From Galeopsis tetrahit (Eukaryota > Streptophyta > Magnoliopsida > Lamiales > Lamiaceae), in contig OY776124.1 of the NCBI GenBank assembly GCA_963675135.1, positions 14,646,677 through 14,710,676 on the forward strand: a DNA stretch of 64,000 bases, written 5' to 3'. Position numbers and translations under genes: made by a program. Shown piece after piece: positions 41,490 through 53,676 of this stretch; position 1 is the stretch's first letter, and each line of letters opens with the position of its first letter. The notes beneath the pieces are model-generated. The model saw only the letters and a list, made by a program, of their open reading frames with translations, was not told where the DNA came from and searched no databases.

Positions 41490-42165
41490 GGTTAGGGCTT
41501 TCTGGAGGGCTTTGGTTTTCTAAGCCTCTATGTCTTTCTCTTTCTTTTCACCTTCTTGTACTTGAAAGACTTTGATTCACAAAAATCGTCTCCTTTCATC
41601 AATTAACCCTCTTGGGTTTCAACTAAGATGAGGGCTCTCTGGAGTACCCTGACCTCTAGGCCTCTGAGTGTTTCTTACTCTTATTCTTAAAAGATTTTAA
41701 TTCATAAAATCCTCTCATTTCAGTAACCCACTTGGGTCTCAAGTAAAGTGAGGGCTCTCTGGAGCACCTCGGCCTCTAGGCCTTAGAGTGTCTCTCACTC
41801 TTATTCTTAAAAGATTTTAATTCATAAAATCCTCTCATTTCAGTAACCCACTTGGGTCTCAAGTAAAGTGAGGGCTCTCTGGAGCACCTCGGCCTCTAGG
41901 CCTTAGAGTGTCTCTCACTCTTATTCTTAAAAGATTTTAATTCATAAAATCCTCTCATTTCAGTAACCCACTTGGGTCTCAAGTAAAGTGAGGGCTCTCT
42001 GGAGCACCTCGGCCTCTAGGCCTTAGAGTGTCTCTCACTCTTATTCTTAAAAGATTTTAATTCATAAAATCCTCTCATTTCAGTAACCCACTTGGGTCTC
42101 AAATAAAGTGAGGGCTCTCTGGAGCACCTCGGCCTCTAGACCTTTGAGTGTCTCTCACTCTCGTT
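41490..42165. repeat. 120-bp tandem repeat array in Tat1
   Basis: GAGGGCTCTCTGGAG recurs at a 120-bp spacing (41630, 41750, 41870, 41990, 42110). The units from about 41690 to 42050 are essentially identical; a degenerate unit of different length precedes them near 41490. Arrays in the 3' untranslated part are known in Ogre/Tat-type elements. Confidence 0.9.
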
Positions 42166-42470
42166 ATTGTTATATTCATACATCGCATGTTCAAATATGA
42201 GAAAGATAATCAAGACACAATAATTCTGCATAATTCTTTCTTCAAAAAGGGATAGGGCTTCATTGCTTTATTGTCAATTTTCAACATAGGCCATAGATAA
42301 CCTACGCCGGTCTCATTAAAAACCTCTTTACGGAAAAACCCCAAAGGGGAAACCCGTAGAGAGGGAAAAAGAGCTCCGGTGAAGCCACAAAATACATCAA
42401 GCAAAATATGAATCAATGCAAAAAATCACAAAACAAAAGTTATAGATGGTCTCAAGACCTTACACTGTCT

Positions 42471-45400
42471 TCAAATAAAGAATCTCTTCAAATGGCAAAC
42501 GTTCCAGGGTCTAGCTATGTCGACCCCTTCCATACTCTGCAGTCTATATGCTCCTCCTTTCAGCACCTGTGTGATTTTATAAGGTCCCTCCCAGTTGGGC
42601 TCCAGCTTTCCTGTATTTTTCAGGGCGTCTGCTCTTCTTAGCACCAGGTCTCCCGCTCTGAAGGACCTCGGGATCACCCTTCGGTCATATGCAGCTTTAA
42701 TTATGCTTTTATATCTTTCAGCACGTACCCTAACCATCTATCTTTCTTCTTCCATCAAATCTAGAGCCTCTCTCATCAATCTTTCATTCTGATGCTCTTC
42801 AAATTGGGCAACTCGGTGCGATCGTAAAACGGCCTCTGGAGGTATCACCGCCGTAGCTCCGTAGACCAGCTGAAATGGGGACTCTCCGGTTGCTGTCTTC
42901 GGACTAGTTCTATATGACCATAATACATTATCTAGCTCGTTTACCCATCCTCCTCCTATCTTTGTCAACCTTGTTCGAATCCCATCTACTATTGTTCGAT
43001 TAGTAACCTCCACTTGTCTGTTAGCTTGAGGATAAGCTACAGAGGTAAATCTCTGTATTATGTTCAGTCTTGCACACCATCCTCGCACGTTTTCGCCGTT
43101 AAACTGTGTTCCATTATCAGAGACCAATATTCTGGGTACTCCGAACCTACAACAGATTTGTTTTTTCAAGAATTTAATCACATTTTCTTCATCTATCGTA
43201 GCCAGAGGAGCAGCTTCCACCCATTTTCTAAAATAGTCCACTGCTACTATCAGGAATTTTCTCCCTCCGGAGGCTGGAGGGAAAGGTCCTACCAAGTCGA
43301 TTCCCCACTTAGCAAAGGGACAGGGAGAGTGCATCGCTCCCATCTCTTCCGCAGGGGTCCTTATCAATGGACCATTTTTCTGACACTTGACACATTTTCT
43401 CACAAATTCTCTAGCGTCTTTTGTCATGGAGGGCCAATATAACCCAGCCCTTAAAACTTTCTTCACCACCGCTTTGTATCCTTCATGACTGGCTGCATCA
43501 CCTTCGTGGATCTCTCTGAGTGTGTACATAGCTTCTCTAGTTGATATACACCTCAAATATGGGTGCGTGAATGATTTCTTGTATAGGTGCCCTCCGATAA
43601 TACAATATTTGATCCGAAGGGCTCGGGTCTCTCTGGTGGTAGGGGCATCTGCTCCCTTGGTGAGTTCTATCCATATAGCTCTTCTCCAATCATCTTCTTC
43701 TTCAATGGAGCCAATGAGGTTCTCCAGAGTCTCTCTTTCTGCAACTACTAGAGTTACTGTTCCTTGTCCATCAAACTCTGTGGAGCTAGCGAGTTTGGAG
43801 AGGCCATCCGCCTGCATGTTCTTCTCTCGGGGTATCTGGACCACCTCGCACTCTTGGAATTTGCCCATCACTACTTTGGCTCGTTCCAAATAGGCAGCCA
43901 TCCTGCTATCTTTGGCTACATATTCACCATTCACCTGCTGAACAACTAATTGGGAGTCTGAGTATAGAGTTACCTTTGGAGCTCCCAATTCTAGTGCCAT
44001 CTCCATCCCTCTGATCAAAGCTTCGTACTCTGCTCCATTATTTGAGGTCATGAATTGAAATCTCACTGCGAATTGTAGGTCCTCCCCTCGAGGGCCTGTC
44101 AGCACAATCCCTGCTCCACATCCGCTCAGGGTCACTGAGCCATCTACATACACCTTCCATCCCTCGACTTCTTCTGGTTTGGTCGACTCTTGGATGAAAT
44201 CTGACAAAGCTTGGGCTTTTATAGCCTTCCGTGGCTCGAAATCCACGTCATATTCTTGGAGCTCGATCGCCCACTTCACCATCCTTCCAGAGAGGTCTGC
44301 TCGCCCTATAACCTGTTTCAACAAGTAATTAGTGCGGACCAGTATTTTGTAAGAAAGGAAATATGGGCGCAGCCTCCGCGCTGTAACTACCACAGCCAGA
44401 GCAGCCTTCTCAATTTCTGAGTATCGATTTTCGGCCCCCTGAATGACCTTACTGACATAATAAATAGGGTGCTGTAGAGATCCCTCTTCTTTGACTAAGG
44501 CGGTGCTTAGTGAGAATTCCCCTACGGAGAGATACAAAATAAGGGTATCTCCTGGAGAAGGCTTCGTCAGCTTCGGCAACTGAGACAAATAATGCTTCAG
44601 GTCTTCAAAGGCCTTTTGGCATGTTTCGCTCCATTCAAACTTGGTCCCTTTCTTAAGAATTTTAAAGAAGGGATGGCTCTTTTCAGCAGACCTGGCTATG
44701 AATCTGCTCAATGCTGTAATCCTCCCATTGAGTGTCTGGAGCTCCTTTATATTTCTTGGTGGCCGCATGTCCAGTACAGCCTTCACCTTGGCTGGATTCA
44801 CTTCTATACCTCTTTGAGTAACCATATATCCGAGGAACTTCCCTGATTTTACTCCAAAAGAGCATTTGGCTGGGTTCAACTTGATGCCGTTTTCTCGAAT
44901 TACTTGGAAAATTTCTTCCAGATCCTCTATATGTTGATCTGCTTTCACACTCTTAGCCAACCTATCATCTACATATATCTCCATGTTCCTTCCTAGCTGC
45001 CTTCGAAAGACAGCATCGACCATCCTATGGTATGTTGCTCCGGCATTGATTAATCCAAATGGCATCCGAACATATCCAAACGTTCCACAGGCTGCTATGA
45101 AGCACACTTTGGGGACATCTGCAGGGTTCAGTTGGATTTGGTGGTACCCTTGGTATGCATCCATCATGCTTAGCAGCTCGAAGCCTGAAGTTGCATCTAC
45201 TAGCTGGTCTATCCTTGGTAGCGGATAGTGGTCTTTAGGGCATGCCTTGTTGAGGTCCCTGAAATCGATGCACATTCTCCACTTTCCTCCCCCTTTAGGC
45301 ACTAGCACGACATTGGAGAGCCATTCTGGGAATTGGACTTCCACCACATGCCCTGCTTTCAATAGCTTCTCGACTTCTTCTTTCACAATGTTATTCTTCT

Positions 45401-47384
45401 CAATCCCAAAATTTCGTAGTTTCTGTTTCACGGGCCTTGCCTTTGGATCAACATTAAGGCAATGTATTGCTATCTCCGGAGGGACTCCTGTCATGTCAGC
45501 TGGAGAAAATGCAAATATATCGGAATTTCGACGTAATGTAAATATTACCTTCTCTGTGAGTTCAGGCCCCAGTTGGGTACCTATCTTAGTAACAAAGTCG
45601 AGTTTCCCTGGGAAGAGCTCCACACTCATCAGTTCCTCGTCTGTTTTAACATTCACCTGTTCAGGTGCTGCTCCCTCTACTTTCTTCCTCTTGATCTCAG
45701 GGTCATCTCCTCTCGTCCGCTCCAGGCCCCTAGTTAGGGCCCTATCTGCCATCTTCACAGACTCTGCATAGCACTTCCGTGCTTGGTACTGGTCTCCTCT
45801 CACTTCTCCCACCCCTGTGGCTGTAGGGAATTTCATTTTCATATGAAATGTAGAAATGATTGCCTGAAAGAGATTCAGGCTGGGTCGTCCCATCACAACA
45901 TTGTATGACGAGGGGATGTCTACAATAAGGAACTCCACCACGTGGACCTTCCGAGTTGGAGCGTCCCCCAATCCTACCTGCAACATTACTGACCCCAAAG
46001 GTTGGATTGCACCTCCAGAGAAACCATACAGAGAGGTATCTACAGGGCGCAGCTTCACACTCAGCTCCATTCTCTTAAAACATTCAAAAAACATGATGTC
46101 AGCCGAACTCCCCGTATCTACGAAGATTCGAGCAACATCGAATCCCGCTATGTCGGTAGTGATCACCAGAGCATCGTTGTGATCTTCCTTAACTCCCTTC
46201 ACATCCTCCGGGCCAAATCGGATATTGGGCGTCTCCGTCATACGCCCCACTTCTCTTAACTGGCTTCCTTGCTCTGCTTTTAGAGCCCGGACATTCTGCT
46301 TTCTCTTCCGGAAGGAGTCTCCATCCGCTGGCCCTCCCACAATCCTGTGGATTACTCCTCTCTTTGGTGGGGGAGGGGGCATATCCTCAGCTGCCTCTCT
46401 GGTTTCCTTCTCTTCTGGTTTTCTTTCATGCTCTTTTCGCTTCTGCCCTCGAGGGCCCTGCCTATCTCTGAATATAAATTCTTTTAGATGGCCCGCTTGG
46501 ATCATCCTCTGAATCTCGTCCTTCAAGTGGTAACACTGATTTGTATCATGCCCATATTCATTGTGGAATCGGCAAAATCGATCAGACTTGGGTTTCTGAG
46601 GTCCTCGACTTCTGGAATATGGGAATTTCAAGTCTGGATGATCTCCTGCTACCTCCAGAACTTCGGCAGGTTCAATTCTCAAGGGTGTGTATTTCTCAAA
46701 CCTCCCACGAGGACCAGACCGGGGACCTCCGGAGGGATTACTATCTCTTGCTGACCCAGAGGTCCGGGGGACCTCTGGACTAAATCGTCTGGAGGGGCCT
46801 TCCCTTTCTCTTCTCTTCTCTCGATCTTGTGGCCTAACCTCCAATCTCTTTGCTTTTCGGACCTCCTCCAGAGTGAGGTACTTTTCTGCCCTATGCAGCA
46901 ATTCATCAAAGTTCTTAACTGGCTTTTTAGCTAAGGAGGAGAAGAAGTCTCCATCACGCAATCCGTTAGTAAGAGCGTTGATTTTCACCTCTGGAGAGGC
47001 TGTAGGGACCTCCAGAGCTGCTTGGTTAAACCTCCGGAGAAAAGCTCTTAAGCTCTCGCCCTCTCCCTGTCTCAAATTAAAGAGGGTCAAAGTGGCCCTC
47101 GGTTGTCTCCGGGCACTGGCAAATTGATGAAGGAAGAGCTCACTAAATTCTTCCCAGGATCGGATTGTGTTGGGTTCCAACTGAGAGAACCATTGTTGTG
47201 CGGCCTTTGCTAGGGTAGTTAGGAAAACTCTACACTTTATTCCCTCTCCATAGCGGTGTAGTAATGCAGCATTCTCGAACCTTACTAGGTGTTCGTACGG
47301 GTCTGCCGTACCGTCATACTCAAAATTAAGGGGCTTGAAATTGAATGGTAGTTCATCCTGTAATATGTTAGGGGAAACTGGCAT
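42471..47384 (-). pseudogene. pol: gag-pol polyprotein of Tat1
   Basis: One frame of about 1636 codons, interrupted by a single TAG (42738-42740) near the integrase C-terminus. Order: Retrotrans_gag-like region (about residues 30-180, RFNQAALEVP); zinc-finger-like CRFHNEYGHDTNQC near 275; protease DTGSSADIMF near 425; RT with YPLPRIDQLVD near 720 and YVDDRLAKS near 810 (usual M/L after YVDD is R); degenerate native RNase H; second RNase H from VYVDGSVTLSGCGAG near 1085 to QADGLSKLAS; integrase H2C2 zinc region (HEGDAASHEGY...CVKCQ) near 1270; DDE core WGIDLVGPF, VSDNGTQF, QVEVTNR; and tail HLKRF. YPQANRQVE has R for the usual G. Confidence 0.92.
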
Positions 47385-48067
47385 CCAGAGGCGTGAGCGG
47401 ATCTACTGGTTCGGTTGCTCATTTGTTTCCTCATATCTCTCATCTCTTTCTGTAGGGCCAGTAATTGGTCGCTGACTGGCCCTCCGTAGGTATCATCCGT
47501 GCTTTCTTCTGTCTCAAGGGGTTCTGTCCCTCGGGGTGCTGGATCTGCATTCCTTCTAGTACTTCGAAGGGGAATACTTCTTTCCGCACGCGAGGGCACC
47601 TTATCGTCTTCCTCCCCTCGTATCCCCATTTACTTGGACAACACTTGGGAGGCTCCGGGTGCTTCATCCTGGGGTCTAGGGGCCGGTACCTCCGGATTCC
47701 CCGGTGCAGCCTTGGGAATCCGGTCCCTTTGATCTGCAAAGGCTTTCTCTACAGCTTGCTTGATGAGGGCGTTCAATTGATCGGGAGAGATCAGGAGTGG
47801 CCCTGAGTCTGGAATATCCTCTCGCTGAGGATCTGCGGTCTGGAACTCTGGGGTTTCAAGGTTCCCTGTTATCCCCTCCCCGACCGGTAGGGGATGATTT
47901 TCGTCACCCAAACCTGGAGTGGGTGCCAAGGGCTGATTTGATCCAGAAAAAGTATGGACTGGGTTTTTCCCCCGGCCTCCCCTTGGTGAGGGGTCCGTTA
48001 GCAAAGGGGAATTTTCCCTGGGAAGGTCCTTCTTTCCAGAAGTAGATGTTTTGTCTCCGCCACCCAT
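47385..48067 (-). pseudogene. gag: gag N-terminal leader of Tat1
   Basis: From ATG 48067 (MGGGDKTSTSG) a frame of about 145 residues ends in TAA at 47630-47632, immediately followed by ATG in the same frame (47629). That frame then runs into the main gag-pol in a different frame, so a one-base shift lies near 47385-47400. The sequence is Pro/Gly-rich with an ISPDQLNALIKQAVEKAF helix and a short QLLALQKEMRDMRKQM coiled segment, as in the disordered N-terminus of Tat Gags. Confidence 0.6.
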
Positions 48068-48111
48068 TTGCTCGGACAGGTAGAAACTCGTGAGAAAATC
48101 TTTCAATTCTT

Positions 48112-48128
48112 TCCCACAGACGGCGCCA
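48112..48128 (-). other. Primer binding site of Tat1
   Basis: On the - strand TGGCGCCGTCTGTGGGA starts two bases after the LTR end (GCACATCA). TGG matches the complement of a tRNA CCA end; I do not assign the tRNA. Confidence 0.75.
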
Positions 48129-48130
48129 GT

Positions 48131-48858
48131 TGATGTGCCAAAATTTGCACGAGAGGATTGCATATCCTCGGGATTAAATGTCCTACTCTTCGAACACGTA
48201 TAATTGCTTCGAATGTGCTGCCTTCACTCGAAATCTTCAAGAACCTGCAAAGAACACGCCGGAGGGGAGTCCGGCGTGGACACTCCGATGCCTAAGTCAG
48301 TATAGGGCTTATCAATATCTCATAAGGATCTCAGGATCCTTAACGTATCGAATCAGTTCTCCAAGAATCTTGGAAGTATATTTTGTTTAAAGTATATCAA
48401 GTTTTTGTAAGTAAGAGTGTCTAACCTGGGGATATCTTCGAATTTACCTATTTATAGAGATACTTTCCGGAGAGGAAGTCAAGCCTTCCTCTTATTTCGG
48501 AGCTGCCCGTGAGACTCGGCCCTGCTGCGTGGACCAAATCCTCCCTTATCTCCACCCTCTCAAGACTCGGCAGCCCCCCAACTTATTAGACCTTCTTCCC
48601 TAAAATAAAGGAAGACAAGGTCTTTCTTTTACCGAGTCTGGACCTGAAGTCACGGGAGTCTCCTATATTTACGGCCCACGACTTCATGCTAAGACTACTT
48701 CTTTCTGATACTCCTCTCCAGACGGAGCTCCCTCCAGAGAGACCTCTAGAGAGGATTCTTTATTCAGAGAACACTAGATGACTCAATCCTTTCTTCTTCA
48801 ATCCCGTCATTCATACACGTGTCGATTCCTTATTGGGTGACATTTTTAGGCCGCATCA
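48131..48858 (-). repeat. 5' LTR of Tat1, complete
   Basis: 728 bp, TGAT...ATCA ends. It includes the 108-bp U5 missing from the other copy and abuts Tat2 coding sequence at 48859. Confidence 0.9.
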
Positions 48859-51610
48859 CCCCCTACCTAGGATCGATCAATTGGTAGATGTAACATCCGG
48901 GTTCGAATTGCTCAGCATGATGGATGCATATCATGGATACCATCAGATTCAGTTGAATCCCCTTGATATCCCAAAGGTATGTTTTATTGCGGCATGTGGT
49001 ACTTTTGGTTATATACGTATGCCTTTTGGACTAATAAATGCAGGAGCCACCTACTAGAGAATGGTAGACTCAGTATTTCGAGAATAGATTGGTAGGAACA
49101 TGGAAATATATATGGATGACATGTTAGCCAAGAGTATTAAACCAGAGGAACATATCAAAGACTTGAAGGAAATATTTCAGGTAATTAGAGAAAATGGTAT
49201 TAAATTGAATCCAGCTAAATGTTCTTTTGGAGTAGGATCAGGAAAATTCTTGGGATACATGGTGACCTAGAGGGGAATAGAAGTCAACCCTGCGAAGGTG
49301 AAGGCTGTACTCGACATGCAACCTCCTCGAAACTTGAAAGAACTGCAGACCCTGAATGGTAGAATTGCAACCCTCAGTAAATTCATAGCAAGGTCAGCGG
49401 AGAAGAACCACCACTTCTTCAGAACATTAAGGAAGGGTTCGAAATTTTAATGGGATGAGCGTTGTCAAAAAGCTTTTGAAGAACTTAAGCTTCACCTTGA
49501 ACAACTCCCGAAGTTGACGAAACCCTCTCAGGGGGATATTTTATTCCTGTATCTTTCAGCGGGGGAGAATTCCTTAAGCACAGTGTTGATGAAAGAAGAA
49601 GGCTCCACACATCAGCCCATATATTATATGAGTAAAGTAATCCAAGGAGCAGAGGTCAGATATTCAGAGGTAGAAAAGGCAGCCCTGGCGGTGGTAGTGA
49701 CAGCTAGGCGATTGCGCCCTTATTTCTTGTCTAATAAAATTATGGTGCGGACTAACTACCCTTTGAAGCAGGTACTAGGAAGGGCAGACTTGTCAGGAAG
49801 AATGGTCAAGTGGGTCGTTGAATTATAAGAGTATGATGTTGATTATGAACCCAGGAGGGCTATTAAAGCCCAAACCCTAGCATACTTTATCCAAGAATCC
49901 ACCAGAGCAGAGGAGATGCAAGGCTGGAAGGTGTATGTCGATGGTTCCGCATCCGCGTTAGGATGTGGGGCAGGGATAGTATTAGTTGACCCTGAAGGTC
50001 AGGAGGTACAAGTCGCGGTTAAGTTCCGATTCTCAACCTCTAATAACGGAGCGGAATATGAGGCCCTGATTAGAGGGGCCAATATGGCAGCGGAGCTGGG
50101 AGCACAAAAGATCACCCTGTATTCAGACTCACAGTTGGTGGTACAACAGGTCATGGGAGAGTATCTCTCTAAAGATGAAAAGTTGATTGCGTATTTAGAA
50201 CAGGTAAAGAACTTAAGAAACAAATTCCATATTTTTGAAGTGATACAAATACCGAGGGAAGAGAACACAAAAGCAGACGGGCTGTCCAAGTTAGCCAATT
50301 CCACTGAGTTTGAGGGACAAGGAAAGATAACCCTGTTGGTGGCAGATCGACTGGCCACCGAAGCCCTAGTTGGAGAGATAACCGAAGGGGATGACTGGAG
50401 AAGAGAGATATGGGAAGAGTTGAATAAAGATCCTGCAGCCCCGATGTCCAGGGAAGCCAAGGCTATGAGAGTGAAATATTGCATCCTGGGGGATCAGTTA
50501 TACAAGAGATCTTTTACCCAGCCCTACTTGAAATGTCTCTCAAAACAAGAAGCAGAATTTGTGATCGAGGATATCCATGAGGGTTGTGCAGCTAGTCATG
50601 AAGGTTACAAGACTATTGTGAAGAAGGTGTTCAAAGCAGGTTTCTACTGGCCTAGTGTGATAACAGATGTTAGAGAGTTCGTAAGGAAATGTGAAAAATG
50701 TCAGAAGAATGGACCTTTGATACGTGTACCCGCAGAGGAGATGGGAGCCATGTATTCGCCCTGCCCATTTGCAAAATGGGGAATAGACTTAGTAGGGCCC
50801 TTCCCCTTGGCACCAGGGGGAAGGAAGTTTTTAATTGTGGCGGTGGACTACTTCAGTAAGTGGGTAGATGCTGCACCCTTAGCCAAGATAGAAGAGAATA
50901 ATGTGATTAATTTCCTGGCAAGGCACATCTGTTGCAGGTTTGGAGTACCAAGGATTCTGGTCTCAGATAATGGTACGCAGTTCAATGGAGAGAGAGTAAG
51001 AAAATGGTGCTCGAGGTGGGACATCTCACAAAGGTTCACCTCGGTGGCCCATCCTCAAGCTAACGGCCAGGTGGTCACAAACAGGGTCATAGTGGACGGC
51101 ATCCGAACACGCCTGCAAAAGATAGGGGGAGGATGGGTGAAAGAGCTGGATAATGTCCTCTAGTCTTACCGGACCAGCCCTAAGTCAGCCACGGGGGAGT
51201 CTCCCTTCCAATTAGTATACGGGGCAACAGCAGTGATACCCCCAGAGGCCTGGTTAGGGTCGCATCAAATCACTTATTTTGATGAGAAGAGAAATGAAGA
51301 GCTAATGAGAGAGGCCCTGGACCTAGTAGAAGAAGAGAGAGAGATAGCAAAGTTGAAAGCCGAGAGATACAAGAGCAGGATCAAGGCGGCTTATGACCGT
51401 AGGGTAATTCCCAGATCCTTCAGAATTGGAGACTTGGTCCTTAGAAGAGCGGATGCCTTGAAGAATACAGGAAAGTTTGAGGCTAATTGGGAAGGCCCTT
51501 ATAAGGTGATACAAGTGCTGAAGGGAGGAGCTTACAAACTCCAGAATATGGAGGGAAGAGAGATATTGCGCCCGTGGAATGTGTGTCACCTTAAGAGGTT
51601 TTACGTTTGA
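48859..51610 (+). pseudogene. pol: RT-RNase H-second RNase H-integrase of Tat2
   Basis: A single frame over 2.75 kb with no frameshift but six stops: TAG 49055, TAG 49085, TAG 49268, TAA 49448, TAA 49826, TAG 51161. Four replace Gln, one a Glu and one the Trp of LWSYR, judged from Tat1 and the family. RT has MPFGLINAGATY and YMDDMLAKS near 49110. The second RNase H starts VYVDGSASALGCGAG near 49930. The integrase has HEGCAASHEGY, CEKCQ, WGIDLVGPFP and VSDNGTQF; the tail HLKRFYV ends at 51610. The Glu of QVEVTNR is lost, since QVVTNR is found. Confidence 0.92.
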
Positions 51611-51850
51611 AAAGGTGTTAGTCCTTTATTTTTTATTCGAATATGGAGGGAAGAGACATTTATTTCTATTCGAATAATTGTACGCCTCGCTTCACCGGCA
51701 CTCTTTTTCCCTCTACGTGGGTTTCCCTTTGGGTTTTACCACAGCGAGGTTTTTAATGAGGCCGGCATAGGTTCCCTTTGTTTGCCTATGTTGATGAACA
51801 CTTTTGATCAATGAAGCTTTACTTTTGAAAGAATTGCAGTGATTCCTCTT
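51611..51850 (+). other. 3' untranslated start of Tat2
   Basis: The region contains the TTTCCCTTTGGGTTTTACC...GAGGTTTTTAATGAGGCCGGC phrase. Tat1 carries a related sequence on the other strand at about 42296-42345, so this is the conserved post-integrase region of the lineage. Confidence 0.5.
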
Positions 51851-52010
51851 GATATATGTTAACACTGTGATGAGATGATTGATATATGTTAACACTGTGA
51901 TGAGATGATTGATATATGTTAACAATATGATGAAATGATTGATATACATTGGCACTATGATGGGAGGATTAATATATGCTAACATTGCGTTGAGATGATG
52001 GATATACCCT
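51851..52010 (+). repeat. 30-bp tandem repeat, about five units, Tat2
   Basis: GATATATGTTAACACTGTGA-type units start at 51851, 51881, 51911, 51941 and 51971. The first two are identical; later ones are increasingly diverged. Confidence 0.88.
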
Positions 52011-52024
52011 GATGATTTAGACGT

Positions 52025-52148
52025 AAAATAAGTGAGTTCCCATGAATTTCACTTAGAGAAAATGCGAGGTTTATACAAACCTCACCCTGAGAAAATAAGT
52101 GAGTTCCGATGAACTCCACTTAGAGAAAATGCGAGGTTTATACAAACC
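52025..52148 (+). repeat. 67-bp tandem repeat, Tat2
   Basis: AAAATAAGTGAGTTCC...GCGAGGTTTATACAAACCT occurs at 52025 and again at 52092; the second unit is cut by the insertion of element C at 52149. Confidence 0.85.
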
Positions 52149-53516
52149 TGTTGGGATATGAATCCTTGAAACAATGTTCTAGTTGGTGATTGTATGTTTT
52201 GATGGCCAAAAGCAACTTAAAGTTAGTAATATATGTGGTTCTAAGTAATCTTAACTAAGTCATCATATGAGAAATTGAAAACTGAGTTTACTGATCTTAT
52301 ATATGTTTACTGATCTTAGTGTGTTTACTGATCTGATATAAGAACTGTTAGGAACTAAGCTGATGTTTTGTATTGTATAGACAACTTATAGTATAGGACT
52401 TAGATATACTCATCTGTATATAGTTCAGTTGATGTATAGGTAGGTTTTATATATGTAAAGTTGTATTTTATTGTATTCAGCATTGTAAAAGTCCAGAACA
52501 GAAGTTTAGAACACTAGATTAGAAGAAGATCAGAAGATTATTGAAGACTCAGAAGACTACTTCAGAATAAAGAAGACTTTGAAGAGTTGAAGAGAAGTTT
52601 AGAAGAATTTTGGAGAAGTTAGAACAGTTTTGTAGAACTGTGCTGACTGACTAAGAACAGTAAAACTAAGAAGAGTACTTTACTGTGCTGAGTTGGTAAG
52701 TTTGAAGAATAAGTTTGGAAAACTTATTTAAGGCGTAACTGAATTTATATTTGAAGATATGCTGACTTGGAATTAGTTGAAGGAAGTTACAAAGTCGGTT
52801 ACAAAAAGAAGTTACAACAAGAAACAGTTTTAGAGTTAGTTGAGAGTTAGTTCACAAACTGCTAACTGTCATACTAAGTTCTATAAATACTGTGTGATCT
52901 CCTACTGCTAAGACAACTGATCATAAAGCATTCAAGAACAATCTAAGTCTACAGAGCATTGAAGAACTCACAAAGTTGAAGAGATCAAGAAATTTGAGAA
53001 GAGCCACAGATTTGAAGAGAAGAAATCAGAGGCTATTCAAGAGAAGTTTTACTTTTCATTTTACAGTTTGTATTGTTATAAACAAGTGTGCTAGTTACTT
53101 GGAGAATTACTAGTCGATCGAAGATACAATTGAGAGTGTAATCGAAAAGATCACAGTCTTAATCTTGGGACTTTAAGCCACAAGAAACTCAAGGAAGAGT
53201 TAATAAAACATCACAACTAGGATTGTGAGAGTGGATGTAGACATTTGTCAAACCACTATAAATTCTGTGTTCTTTACTTTTTGTTTGATATTTGTTTAAC
53301 CAAGAACAATATAATTTACTAAGTAAAGATCTGAATAAAAGTTGAGTATAAAACTAAACTAGAAAGTACTGATCTGACTCAGTAAGAACAGTACTATTCA
53401 GAACACATTTCCGCATTAAAACTCTGATATTTTGAAAGATTTTTAAAAGTCTATTCACCCCTCCCCTCTAGACTTTTACTAGCTTAATCAATCTTAACTC
53501 AACTTTGGGACCAACA
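52149..53516 (+). repeat. 5' LTR of element C
   Basis: 1368 bp. TATAAATA at 52882-52889. A U5 hairpin TAAAAGTCT (53444-53452) / AGACTTTTA (53470-53478) has a C-rich loop, 38 bp before the LTR end. It matches 60764-62053 at roughly 98 percent by eye. Confidence 0.93.
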
Positions 53517-53518
53517 AG

Positions 53519-53530
53519 TGGTATCAGAGC
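53519..53530 (+). other. Primer binding site, element C
   Basis: TGGTATCAGAGC, two bases after the LTR end; initiator-Met-tRNA type. Confidence 0.92.
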
Positions 53531-53676
53531 AGTAGTTCTTTGGACTGCTGTTTCTTGATAACCTTGTAGACTTTGAGGGAAGTCTTATTGATCTTGCTAC
53601 TATTTCTTAATATTTGTCACTATCTGAATACTTGAAAATACTTGCTATACTACTGATCTTATCTGTCTGATCAAAC

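Larger units (their letters stand above)
37831..48858 (-). mobile_element. Ty3/gypsy Tat-lineage retrotransposon Tat1
   Basis: On the - strand: 5' LTR (48131-48858), primer site, gag, a single gag-pol frame with two RNase H domains, integrase, a 120-bp tandem array, an ORF in the opposite direction (38929-41076), polypurine tract, and a 3' LTR (37831-38450) lacking its last ~108 bp. The second, archaeal-type RNase H and the reverse ORF before the 3' LTR are Tat-lineage traits. It abuts Tat2 exactly at the LTR end. Confidence 0.92.
48859..52148 (+). mobile_element. Ty3/gypsy Tat-lineage element Tat2, 3' half
   Basis: RT to integrase in the + direction plus a repeat-rich 3' region. It is cut on the left by Tat1 (within RT, just before PLPRIDQLV) and on the right by element C. 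Gag, protease and LTRs are not in the window. Confidence 0.88.

Noticed and set aside
41640..42140. CRISPR-like array
   Set aside because: Direct 120-bp tandem repeats without variable spacers, in a plant retrotransposon.
42100..47400. Numerous + strand open frames opposite Tat1 gag-pol
   Set aside because: Shadows of the long - strand polyprotein; no domain signatures.
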